Source of the DNA: Phyllobacterium myrsinacearum
GTDB lineage: Bacteria; Pseudomonadota; Alphaproteobacteria; Rhizobiales; Rhizobiaceae
Length of the DNA stretch: 64,000 bases
NCBI RefSeq assembly: GCF_014138285.1
Contig: NZ_JACGXN010000008.1
Location: 124,001 to 188,000, forward strand
Reading direction: 5' to 3'
Shown: piece by piece, positions 45,075-53,168 of the stretch
Position numbering within the stretch: the first letter of the stretch is position 1
Layout of the letters: each line of letters starts with the position of its first letter
Position numbers and translations under genes: made by a program
Notes under the pieces: model-generated
Database searches by the model: none
What the model was told of the DNA's origin: nothing
The model's input: the letters and a program-made list of their open reading frames with translations, nothing else

Positions 45075-45350
45075 CTAATGACGATATTGCTGTATCCGGG
45101 TCGTTCTTAGTCCAGCCAGGCCATGATCGGAGATCGAGGACTGCCAGGACAGGAACTCCTCCACCGTCAATGTATAGCGATGGCAAGCCTCCTCAAGACT
45201 AAGAAGACCACCGCGCACAGCGGCAACCACCTCAGCCTTGCGGCGAATAACCCAACGCCGCGTATTGGCGGGTGGAAGATCGGCGATGGTCAGCGGACTG
45301 CCATCCGGGCCGATTACGTATTTTACTCTCGGTCGAACAAGATCGGTCAT
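45075..45350 (-). CDS. sciP: CtrA inhibitor SciP (DUF1153)
   Basis: 91 residues, helix-turn-helix protein of the DUF1153 family (VIGPDGSPLTIADLPPANTRRWV, then RRKAEVVAAVRGGLLSLEEACHRY). In Caulobacter SciP binds CtrA and DNA and represses CtrA-activated promoters in G1 cells. The ATG at 45350 gives the family N-terminus. Located 1.8 kb beyond ctrA; one GANTC site at 45427 lies upstream. Confidence 0.93.
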   Translation of the reverse strand: MTDLVRPRVKYVIGPDGSPLTIADLPPANTRRWVIRRKAEVVAAVRGGLLSLEEACHRYTLTVEEFLSWQSSISDHGLAGLRTTRIQQYRH

Positions 45351-45654
45351 TGTACTCTCTACACTAAACTTCAAGACCTATCGCAGCTGACATTACATGC
45401 AGGGCTTTAATAATTGCCTAAACCTCGAGTCATTCTCTGGTAACTTCTGCAAATTCCAAAAGATTGTTGAAAATGGCATTTTTGCCTGCTTTGGCCTCCG
45501 CCTCCGGCCGTGGCCGTGGCGACACATCGCTCACCTTTGCGTGAGAAAAATGCGGCACCCGCCACTTCCTGTTGGCAAGATCGAGTCAATTGACCTATAT
45601 AGGGGCCTTGAATATCCCTGCGCCGTTATGTCGCTGCAAGAACCGGATCCGCTT

Positions 45655-46845
45655 ATGACACTGAATAATCTCGATCTGCCGGGCAAGCCGGAAGACACCC
45701 GTATCGTCGTCGCCATGTCAGGCGGCGTGGATTCTTCTGTTGTCGCGGGCATTCTCAAACGCCAGGGTTATGACGTCGTTGGCGTTACCTTGCAGCTTTA
45801 CGATCATGGCGCATCGACCCACCGCGCAGGCTCATGCTGCGCCGGTCAGGATATCGAAGATGCGCGCCGCGTGTCCGAGCGGCTTGGTATTCCGCACTAT
45901 GTTCTGGATTACGAGGCCCGTTTCCGGGAAGCTGTCATCGATCCGTTCGCCAACAGCTATGTTAGCGGCGAAACACCGATCCCCTGCGTATCCTGCAACC
46001 AGACCGTTAAATTTGCCGATCTCCTGCAGACCGCGCGCGATCTTGGCGCCGACGCACTCGCTACGGGTCACTACATCCGCAGCCAGGCCAATGGAGCGCA
46101 CCGTGCCCTGTATCGGCCCGTGGATGCCGACAAGGACCAGAGCTATTTCCTTTTTGCGACAACGCAGGAACAGATCGATTATCTGCGCTTCCCGCTCGGC
46201 GCGCTGACCAAGCCGGAAACCCGCGCCATTGCCGAAGAGCTTGGCCTGTCCGTTGCCAACAAGCAGGACAGTCAGGACATCTGCTTTGTTCCGCAGGGCA
46301 AATATTCCGACATTATTTCCAAGCTGAAGCCTGAGGCTGCCAATCCCGGCAATATCGTTCATATCGACGGCCGCGTCCTTGGCCGCCATGAGGGCATCGT
46401 GCATTACACGATCGGCCAGCGTCGCGGTATTGGTGTTGCGACAGGTGATCCGCTCTATGTGGTGCATCTCGATGCCGCCAATGCGCGCGTTGTTGTCGGT
46501 CCGCGCGAAGCGCTGGAAACCCGCAAGGTGTTCCTGCGCAACGTCAATTGGCTCGGGGATGATGCGCTGGACAGCATTCCGGAAGGCGGCGTTGAAGTGT
46601 ATGCCAAGGTGCGTTCAACCCGTCCACCCCGCCCTGCCGTTCTGCATAACCGTGATGGCGAGACATGGGTGGAACTGGTCGATGGCGAAAGTGGCATTGC
46701 ACCCGGCCAGGCCTGCGTTCTCTATTCCGACGACAGCAATACTGCCAGGGTCTTCGGCGGCGGCTTTATCGGCCGCTCGGAACGTGCGCCGCAGGCAGAA
46801 GCCATGCTCAAGCGTTTGGCCCAGCAGGGTCAGGCCGTCGCCTGA
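45655..46845 (+). CDS. mnmA: tRNA-specific 2-thiouridylase
   Basis: 396 residues. PP-loop SGGVDSSV at 22-29, catalytic cysteines in PCVSCNQ and DSQDICF, and the C-terminal beta-barrel region. Thiolates U34 of tRNA-Lys, Glu and Gln using sulfur from a cascade. The frame is open further upstream; the ATG at 45655, with GGA seven bases before, gives the [10 protein letters not shown] start matching Brucella-type proteins, while 45628 is an alternative. Confidence 0.95.
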   Translation: MTLNNLDLPGKPEDTRIVVAMSGGVDSSVVAGILKRQGYDVVGVTLQLYDHGASTHRAGSCCAGQDIEDARRVSERLGIPHYVLDYEARFREAVIDPFANSYVSGETPIPCVSCNQTVKFADLLQTARDLGADALATGHYIRSQANGAHRALYRPVDADKDQSYFLFATTQEQIDYLRFPLGALTKPETRAIAEELGLSVANKQDSQDICFVPQGKYSDIISKLKPEAANPGNIVHIDGRVLGRHEGIVHYTIGQRRGIGVATGDPLYVVHLDAANARVVVGPREALETRKVFLRNVNWLGDDALDSIPEGGVEVYAKVRSTRPPRPAVLHNRDGETWVELVDGESGIAPGQACVLYSDDSNTARVFGGGFIGRSERAPQAEAMLKRLAQQGQAVA

Positions 46846-46904
46846 TCCGGTAAGCTCCTATCGGTGATGAAAGCGGGCCATGCTGCAAATCTGTGCTGCG
46901 TAGT

Positions 46905-46990
46905 TTGTGGTTCGCCCTTCGACAGGCTCAGGAAGCTCACCATGAGGGATAGGGCAGCTGCAAGCTGAGCTTGTCGAACCACGAACCACG
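46905..46990. repeat. Short variant of the palindromic repeat
   Basis: Begins GTGGTTCG and ends CGAACCAC with an internal TCACCATGAGGG, as in the 117-bp copies at 23348 and 48296, but it is about 86 bp and its arms carry extra inserted bases. It lies between mnmA and the convergent aminotransferase gene. Confidence 0.7.
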
Positions 46991-47005
46991 CAGCCTCCAA
47001 AGCGC

Positions 47006-48133
47006 CTAGGCGGCGCTTTTTTCGTGGAACTCGCGAATGGTTCCGATAATCCGATCCTGATCGGCCTCGCTCAGATAGGCATGCATCGGCAGGCACAGAA
47101 TATTCTTCGGCAGCGTTTCTGATACTTCAAGGCCACCCGGCGCGCGCATATAGTGCGCATAGGCTTCCTGCAGATGCAGCGGTTTCACATAATAGATCAC
47201 CGACGGAATGCCATTGGCCTGCAGATGCGACTTCAGGGCATCGCGGTTCTGTGTCTCAATGGCATATTGCGCCCAGGCCGAGCGCGAGCCTGTCGGCACA
47301 TGCGCGACCTTGGCGACGCTTTTCAGCCCATCGGAATAACGCTTGGCCACAACCTGCCGTGCTTCCATCTCGTCTTCGAGGATGGCGAGCTTTTCAATGA
47401 GGATGGCCGCCTGGATCGTATCGAGGCGTGAGTTCATACCGACACGCACGTTGTCGTACTGTGTCTCGCCCTTGCCGTGGAAAAGAATGGAACGCAGGAG
47501 ATCAGCCAGCGCACCGTCATTGGTGAACATGGCACCGCCATCGCCATAGCAGCCCAAGGGCTTGGCTGGATAGAAGCTTGTAGCCCCTACATGGCCGAAT
47601 GCGCCGCACATGGCATTATCCCGCTTGCCGCCGATCGACTGCGCCGCATCTTCGATCACGAACAGACCGTACTTGTCCGCAATCGCCGAAACCGATGTGT
47701 AGTCGGCAGCAAGGCCGAAGAGATCAACCGGGATGATGGCTTTCGGCTGAAGGCGGCCTTCCGCTAATACTGCCTTGATGGCCGCTTCCAGCTGCTCGGT
47801 ATTGATGTTGTAGGTGTCGGCGTCCACGTCGATAAAGACAGGCTCGGCACCGACAAGCGCGACAACTTCGGCTGTGGCGGCAAAGGTGAAGCTCGGGCAG
47901 AACACCGCATCACCCGGGCCGATGTTACGCGCCATGAGCGGAATCTGCAGTGCATCCGTGCCGTTGGCACAGGCAACCACATGCTCAACACCAAGATATT
48001 CGCCGAGACGCTTTTCGAACTCGGCAACTTCGGGGCCGAGAATATATTTGCCTTCGCGCACCACTTTGGCGATTGCCGCATCAAGCTTGCTGCTAATCCG
48101 TTCACGCTGTGCGCCGAGATCGATGAATTGCAT
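47006..48133 (-). CDS. DegT/DnrJ/EryC1/StrS family sugar aminotransferase
   Basis: 375 residues. PLP-binding Lys in SFYPAKPLGCYGDGGA, ANGTDAL near residue 58 and IEDAAQSIGG. Family members transfer an amino group to a keto nucleotide sugar. Two tandem ATGs (48136 and 48133) follow GGAG; the second has the better spacing. With the oxidoreductase beyond the repeat, it recalls the WlbA/WlbC (WbpB/WbpE) pair that makes 3-amino-uronic sugars for surface polysaccharide. Confidence 0.88.
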   Translation of the reverse strand: MQFIDLGAQRERISSKLDAAIAKVVREGKYILGPEVAEFEKRLGEYLGVEHVVACANGTDALQIPLMARNIGPGDAVFCPSFTFAATAEVVALVGAEPVFIDVDADTYNINTEQLEAAIKAVLAEGRLQPKAIIPVDLFGLAADYTSVSAIADKYGLFVIEDAAQSIGGKRDNAMCGAFGHVGATSFYPAKPLGCYGDGGAMFTNDGALADLLRSILFHGKGETQYDNVRVGMNSRLDTIQAAILIEKLAILEDEMEARQVVAKRYSDGLKSVAKVAHVPTGSRSAWAQYAIETQNRDALKSHLQANGIPSVIYYVKPLHLQEAYAHYMRAPGGLEVSETLPKNILCLPMHAYLSEADQDRIIGTIREFHEKSAA

Positions 48134-48295
48134 CATTGCTCCAATATCAAATGTCTCCGCGAATCCGTCGCGGAAAACGGTCAAGACAACTCTTTAGAAG
48201 GGCCGTGGGAGGACTGCCAGACGTTGTCGTTCAAAGTTTGTCCGGTCTTGTAACAACGCTTTACGTCAAGCGCAATCTGGCGGCATTTTTTGGTT

Positions 48296-48412
48296 CGTGG
48301 TTCGACAAGCTCACCATGAGGGAGAGTGGTGCTGCAAGGTCCATCTAAGGTTTTGCAGAATACAGCTCCCTGCAATCCTCACTCTTCCTCATGGTGAGCT
48401 TGTCGAACCACG
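48296..48412. repeat. 117-bp palindromic repeat, copy 2
   Basis: Same length and orientation as the element at 23348-23464, with about 85 per cent identity by eye, 26-28 bp terminal inverted repeats beginning CGTGGTTCGACAAGCTCACC. It lies upstream of the aminotransferase and downstream of the oxidoreductase, splitting the probable sugar-synthesis pair. Confidence 0.85.
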
Positions 48413-48433
48413 AGGCTACGTCCTGCCAATGAC

Positions 48434-49426
48434 TCAGCTGACCTTGCCGTGAGCAACGGTACCGGCGGTAAGAATCCGCAGGACGCGAATCGCTTCTTCG
48501 CCATCGGTCAGCGGCTCACTGCGCGTGTTGATGCTGTCGATGAAATTCTGGCATTCGCGTGTCAGGGGCATGCCCTGTGCGATCTTGATGTAGGTTGGCT
48601 CTTCCGTTGTCGATGCCCACTGACCATTGTCCTGCCAGATCGAATGCTTGTAGACCGCCAGCTTTTTGTCCCACTGTTCCATGTCATCGAAGACCGCCAT
48701 GGCCTTGGTCCCGACAACCGTAAGACGGCGTTCGCGATAGGGATTAAGGCGCGAGGCAAAGAGGTGCCCGCGAATATTGTTGGGAAAGCGCATGTGCAGA
48801 TGCGCAAAGTCGCTGAGATGATCAAGCACCGCCGCACCCTCACCGCGTACTTCCAGAGGCTCCGTGCCTGTAATGGCGAGGATCATCGACAGGTCGTGCG
48901 GCGCCAGATCCCAAAGGGCATCATTTTCCGTGTGGAATTTTCCAAGGCCCAGACGATGGGAATGGATATAGCGCACATCGCCAAGATCGCCTGCCTTGAT
49001 CAGCTCCAGAAGCTTTTCAAAAGCCGGGTGGAAGCGCAGCACATGGCCAACCATGAAGATACGGCCATTGTCGCGTGCCGCCTTCACCGCAGCTTCCGCG
49101 TCGGGAACAGTCAGTGCGATCGGTTTTTCGACAAGAACGTCCTTGCCATTGGTAACGGCACGAATCGCTGCAGCCGCATGAAACTGCGGTGGCAGTGCCA
49201 TGACGATGGCATCAACGTCGGGATGTGTGAAAAGATCCTCGACTTCAATGTGCAGAACATTCTGCTCCGCGGCAAAGCCGGCAGCGCGATCGGTATTCTC
49301 GTCAGAGACCGCAAATAGCGCTCCGAGACTCTTTAATGTCCGGATATGGTTGCTGCCCCAATAGCCGCAACCCAGCACTGCAATCCGTGGAGACATCTTT
49401 TCAGCCTTTTTCATGTCGGCATCCAT
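48434..49426 (-). CDS. Gfo/Idh/MocA family oxidoreductase
   Basis: 330 residues. Rossmann motif VLGCGYWGSNHIRTL (residues ~13-27), EKPIALT, and a C-terminal beta-sheet domain with WDLAPHDLSM. WlbA-like enzymes oxidise UDP-N-acetylglucosaminuronate at C3; the neighbouring DegT-type aminotransferase supports that reading. Start uncertain among 49426, 49414 and 49396. A palindrome TGTCAATTGACA at 49515-49526 lies upstream. Confidence 0.85.
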   Translation of the reverse strand: MDADMKKAEKMSPRIAVLGCGYWGSNHIRTLKSLGALFAVSDENTDRAAGFAAEQNVLHIEVEDLFTHPDVDAIVMALPPQFHAAAAIRAVTNGKDVLVEKPIALTVPDAEAAVKAARDNGRIFMVGHVLRFHPAFEKLLELIKAGDLGDVRYIHSHRLGLGKFHTENDALWDLAPHDLSMILAITGTEPLEVRGEGAAVLDHLSDFAHLHMRFPNNIRGHLFASRLNPYRERRLTVVGTKAMAVFDDMEQWDKKLAVYKHSIWQDNGQWASTTEEPTYIKIAQGMPLTRECQNFIDSINTRSEPLTDGEEAIRVLRILTAGTVAHGKVS

Positions 49427-49583
49427 TATCCGCAGGAAGAAACGAACACAAGTCTTGGATAAGGAGAAGATTGCTTGACAGGCCGTTGCTCCCCACATAT
49501 ATCCGCCCCGTCCCTGTCAATTGACAGCGCGTCCCCCGGTCCTCATTTGCAGGCTAGCCGTTCACGGGTCGCATGACATATGG

Positions 49584-49660
49584 GGCGAAGTAGCTCAGTA
49601 GGTTAGAGCAGAGGAATCATAATCCTTGTGTCGGGGGTTCGAATCCCTCCTTCGCTACCA
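49584..49660 (+). tRNA. tRNA-Met (CAU), elongator
   Basis: 77 bases including encoded CCA. Acceptor stem GGCGAAG/CTTCGCT, D arm GCTC...GAGC, anticodon stem GAGGA/TCCTT around ATCATAA with CAT at the anticodon position, T arm GGGGGTTCGAATCCCTC. The first base pair is G-U rather than the unpaired position 1-72 of initiator tRNA, so it is the elongator. Confidence 0.95.
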
Positions 49661-49782
49661 TTTCCTTTCCAAAAAAGGCGGTTTTCCGTTCACATTGTTG
49701 CGAAGTGTGGACAGACGCACGATTTTGATTTTTTGACACTGGTTTCAGAATAAGCAGGTTTCTGCCCGGCGTCAAAATAGTG

Positions 49783-50274
49783 TCATGATCCGGCAGCATC
49801 CCATTCGGTACGCAGAACAGCCATGACAAGCTCATCCCGATAGCTTCCCCCAAAGTAAGCACTTCCCCGCGCAATACCCTCGGGTACAAAGCCTGCGGCG
49901 AGATATGCACGGCGGGCACGCACATTTTCGGGAAAAACACCGAGCCAAACACGATGCACGTCAGTTTCATTGAAAATGCGGTCCAGGACAGATTGCAGAA
50001 ACCTGCTGCCATATCCTTGGCCCGGCTTCAGCATTGCAATGCGCTTGATCAATGACACACGATCCGGCGATGCCCAGTCCCGCACGATAGCAAAACCAAC
50101 GACCTCGTTGCCGTCCTTGGCAAGGAAATATCTGTATTTTTTGTCGGCAAGCGCCAATCGGTGGCGCACTTCATCCCAACGGCCCACGACAGCATCATAT
50201 CCGTCAAGGCGTTCAGCCCGCAAGATCAGGGGCAAATCAGACTCAGTCGCTTCAACCACCAGAATATCAGTCAT
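49783..50274 (-). CDS. GNAT family N-acetyltransferase
   Basis: 163 residues with acetyl-CoA-binding region (LKPGQGYGSRFLQSVLDRIF) and a C-terminal RRAYLAAGFVPEG. Similar in form to RimI/phosphinothricin-type GNATs. Acceptor unknown. Its ATG overlaps the stop of a decayed upstream frame. Confidence 0.8.
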   Translation of the reverse strand: MTDILVVEATESDLPLILRAERLDGYDAVVGRWDEVRHRLALADKKYRYFLAKDGNEVVGFAIVRDWASPDRVSLIKRIAMLKPGQGYGSRFLQSVLDRIFNETDVHRVWLGVFPENVRARRAYLAAGFVPEGIARGSAYFGGSYRDELVMAVLRTEWDAAGS

Positions 50275-50573
50275 GCGCTACAGCTCCGGCAAATCACGAT
50301 ATCTGCGATGAGCTCAGCCGTTCGAGCAATCAATCCATCAGGACAAACAATTGCAGTACAGCCAAAACTCGTCCAGCCACCCGACCCCTCGCCAGCAACC
50401 TCCGATGACATAACTCAACGGTTTGTTCTTTTCGCGCAGGCCTCCAGACTTTCGATGTAGGGTTCTCGCCTGAACGACGCCAGATCAACACTTCGTTCAT
50501 CCGCCCAGATCATGCAAGAGCCCCTGCATGGCTCGCTCGATAGCGCCAAAAACCGGGAACCGTTGCAAGGCGG
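50271..50573 (-). pseudogene. Possible remnant of a carbon-nitrogen hydrolase gene
   Basis: One minus-strand frame runs through this 300-bp region with a single internal TGA (50415-50417). The part after it contains GWTSFGCTAIVCPDG, close to the C-terminal G-x-S/T-x-I-x-x-P-x-G motif of nitrilase-superfamily enzymes, and ends with a TGA that overlaps the GNAT start (ATGA). The first part gives a helical stretch (REPYIESLEACAKRTNR) ending at the internal stop. I read it as a 5'-truncated, broken gene; the family call rests on one motif. Confidence 0.35.
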
Positions 50574-50662
50574 CTATACGCATACCCAAAAGCTAGCCCG
50601 CTGTCCCGACGATGAAAAGTCACTGAAGTGTGTCGGGCGTAAGCCGTACCAGACGAGCAGGT

Positions 50663-51757
50663 TCAGCTGCCTTCACCATATTTCGCATCGGGAACCACGA
50701 CGAGCTTGCCGACAAAGGCCTTTGCCATGAAATCACTCTGCGCCCGGTGGAATTCCGAGAGCGGGTAAACGCCGCCGACGAGCGGTTTGATCTTGCCTTC
50801 CTCAATGTAGCGGACAATGCGGCGGAAATCACCGCGCGTGCCCTGGGACGATCCGTGCAGCTGTAGCTGCTTCAGATACATGGTCCTGAGGTCGAGTTGC
50901 ACCACGGGTCCGGCAATGGCACCAGCCGTCGTATAACGGCCTTCCGGCCGCAGGACGCGCAGAAGATCGTTGAACATGGGGCCACCGACAAGATCGGCCA
51001 CCACATCAATTGGCTTGCCGTCGAGAACACGTTCCACGGCAGTGACAAGATCGCCATCACCGCGGGTAATCACCGCCTCGGCGCCGATATCAAGCAGCGC
51101 CTGCTCCTTGCCGGCACCGACCACGGCATAGGGAATGGCACCGCGCGCCCGTGCCAGCTGTACGATGCCCGACCCGACGCCACCCGACGCGCCCGTGACA
51201 AGAACCCGTTCGCCGGATTTCAACCCGGCTCGTTCAAGCATCTGTTCACCGGTCAGATAGGCGCAGCAGAAGGTGGCCAGTTCGATGTCGCTGAGATCAG
51301 TATTGACCACGTGGGCGTTTTCGGCAGGCACCGCGACATATTCGGCATATCCCCCGTCGCGGCCATGGCCGATGTAATCAATGTCGGCAAGGCTGTCGTC
51401 TTCGCGGTTATAGATGGAGAAATCCACCATGACGCGCTCGCCGATACGGCTATCGGCGACGTCAGCGCCTACGGCCACGATGTGGCCGACAATATCGGTG
51501 CCCTGGATTCGCGGGAAAGCGAGCGTCGGCTCCTGCCGCCGCCAGCTGGATACGGCGTTCGCATTATTCTCGGTGCCATAGGCGCCCTGACGCACCCAAA
51601 CATCCGTATTGTTCATGCCGCAGGCGGAGATTTCAATCAGAACTTCTCCGGCGGCCGGCTGCGCAACGGGCACATCTGTTCGGTACACCAGCTTGTCGAG
51701 ATCACCGTGGCCCGTCAGCAGGACGGCTGACATTGTTCGGGAAACCATATCCATCAT
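50663..51757 (-). CDS. Medium-chain dehydrogenase/reductase (zinc alcohol dehydrogenase-like)
   Basis: 364 residues. GroES-like N-terminus and Rossmann domain with VTGASGGVGSGIVQLARARGA; a structural-zinc cysteine cluster is not evident. Starts eight bases after the doeD stop, so it is probably transcribed with doeC and doeD. No role in ectoine breakdown is established for such an enzyme; it may reduce or oxidise an aldehyde intermediate. Confidence 0.8.
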   Translation of the reverse strand: MMDMVSRTMSAVLLTGHGDLDKLVYRTDVPVAQPAAGEVLIEISACGMNNTDVWVRQGAYGTENNANAVSSWRRQEPTLAFPRIQGTDIVGHIVAVGADVADSRIGERVMVDFSIYNREDDSLADIDYIGHGRDGGYAEYVAVPAENAHVVNTDLSDIELATFCCAYLTGEQMLERAGLKSGERVLVTGASGGVGSGIVQLARARGAIPYAVVGAGKEQALLDIGAEAVITRGDGDLVTAVERVLDGKPIDVVADLVGGPMFNDLLRVLRPEGRYTTAGAIAGPVVQLDLRTMYLKQLQLHGSSQGTRGDFRRIVRYIEEGKIKPLVGGVYPLSEFHRAQSDFMAKAFVGKLVVVPDAKYGEGS

Positions 51758-51765
51758 CCCGGACC

Positions 51766-53145
51766 TCAGAGTGTTTTTGCAACAGCATCGACAGCCGCAG
51801 CTGCGGCGTTGACGACGATATCCGCCTCCTCCCGCGTGAGGCAGAGCGGCGGAGCAAATCCGAGGATATCACCCTGTGGCATTGCCCGCCCGATAACGCC
51901 GCGCTCTGCCAAAGCTACCGCGATTTGCGGGCCGACCTTCTGCGACACGTCGAAAAATACCCTGTCATCCCGGTCTCTGACGAATTCAACCGCAGCCAGC
52001 ATGCCGTCACCGCGCACCTCACCAACGATGGGATGATTTCCCAGCGCATCGGCAAGCGCCTTGCGGAAATAGGCTCCGGTTTCTCCGGCATTGGTCACGA
52101 GATCCAGCTTGTCGATCAGCTCCAGATTGGCAACACCGGCGGCAGCGCAGATCGGATGAGCTGAATAGGTCCATCCATGACCGAGTGATCCGAGTTTGTC
52201 CGAGCCCTGCACCAGCACTTGCCAGACCTTGTCGCCAACGATGACGCCGGAAAGCGGCGCATAGGCCGAGGTCAGACCCTTGGCGATCGTGATCAGATCA
52301 GGCTTGATACCATAATGATCCGAACCGAACATCGTGCCCAGACGGCCAAAGCCCGTTACAACCTCATCGGCAACCAGAAGCACATCGTATTTGTTGAGGA
52401 CGGCCTGTATTTTCTCCCAGTATCCGGCAGGCGGCGGCACGATACCTCCGGTGCCGAGGATCGGTTCGCCGATGAATGCAGCCACTGTCTCCGGCCCTTC
52501 CGCAAGGATCATTTCCTCCAGTTTATCGGCGCAATGCTGGGAGAACTGCTCTTCGCTCATCGAGCGGTCTTCCCGGCGGAAATAGTAAGGTGCCTCCGTA
52601 TGCAGGATCGGTGCCCGCGGCAGGTCGAAGGCATTGTGGAAGAGATCGAGCCCGGTCAGGCTTCCGGTCATCACCCCTGAGCCATGATAGCCGCGCCAGC
52701 GGGAAATGATCTTCTTCTTGTCCGGCCGTCCAAGCACATTGTTGTAGTACCAGATCAGCTTGATGTTGGTCTCGTTGGCATCGGATCCGGAAAGACCGAA
52801 ATAGACCCGGCTCATGCCTTCTGGAGCCCGGTCGATAATCATCTTGGCGAGTTTGATCGAGACTTCGGTGCCATGGCCGACATAGGCATGATAATAGGCA
52901 AGCTCTTTGGCCTGCTGTGCAATCGCATCGGCTATTTCCTGCCGCCCGTAACCGACATTGACGCAATACAGTCCAGCAAAGGCATCAAGGCTTTTCCTGC
53001 CGTTCACATCAAAAATATGCACGCCTTCGCCGCCCTTGATTACCCGCGTCGGACTTTCGCCTCGTGCATGGGTGCCCATGTGGGTGGAGGGATGGAAAAA
53101 GTGGTCGCGGTCCCAGGCGTTCAGCTCGTTCGAACGGTCCAACAT
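51766..53145 (-). CDS. doeD: Class III aminotransferase, likely diaminobutyrate transaminase of ectoine catabolism
   Basis: 459 residues, fold type I PLP enzyme: Lys in ITIAKGLTSAY, ADEVVTGFGR and SGSDANETNIKL are present. In ectoine degradation DoeD converts L-2,4-diaminobutyrate to aspartate semialdehyde. The name follows from its place in the doe cluster; class III enzymes cannot be told apart by motif. Begins 23 bases after doeC. Confidence 0.82.
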   Translation of the reverse strand: MLDRSNELNAWDRDHFFHPSTHMGTHARGESPTRVIKGGEGVHIFDVNGRKSLDAFAGLYCVNVGYGRQEIADAIAQQAKELAYYHAYVGHGTEVSIKLAKMIIDRAPEGMSRVYFGLSGSDANETNIKLIWYYNNVLGRPDKKKIISRWRGYHGSGVMTGSLTGLDLFHNAFDLPRAPILHTEAPYYFRREDRSMSEEQFSQHCADKLEEMILAEGPETVAAFIGEPILGTGGIVPPPAGYWEKIQAVLNKYDVLLVADEVVTGFGRLGTMFGSDHYGIKPDLITIAKGLTSAYAPLSGVIVGDKVWQVLVQGSDKLGSLGHGWTYSAHPICAAAGVANLELIDKLDLVTNAGETGAYFRKALADALGNHPIVGEVRGDGMLAAVEFVRDRDDRVFFDVSQKVGPQIAVALAERGVIGRAMPQGDILGFAPPLCLTREEADIVVNAAAAAVDAVAKTL

Positions 53146-53168
53146 GTCTATTGCTCCTGCTTTTTGCC

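Noticed and set aside
49515-49526. Palindrome TGTCAATTGACA as an ectoine-regulator site
   Set aside because: It shares TGTCAATTGAC with the doeX-enuR region, but lacks the CATGATTT core, and the neighbouring genes are unrelated; probably a divergent -35 sequence or chance.
49584-49800. tRNA-Met as an integration (att) site
   Set aside because: No second copy of the tRNA 3' end, no integrase and no composition change nearby.
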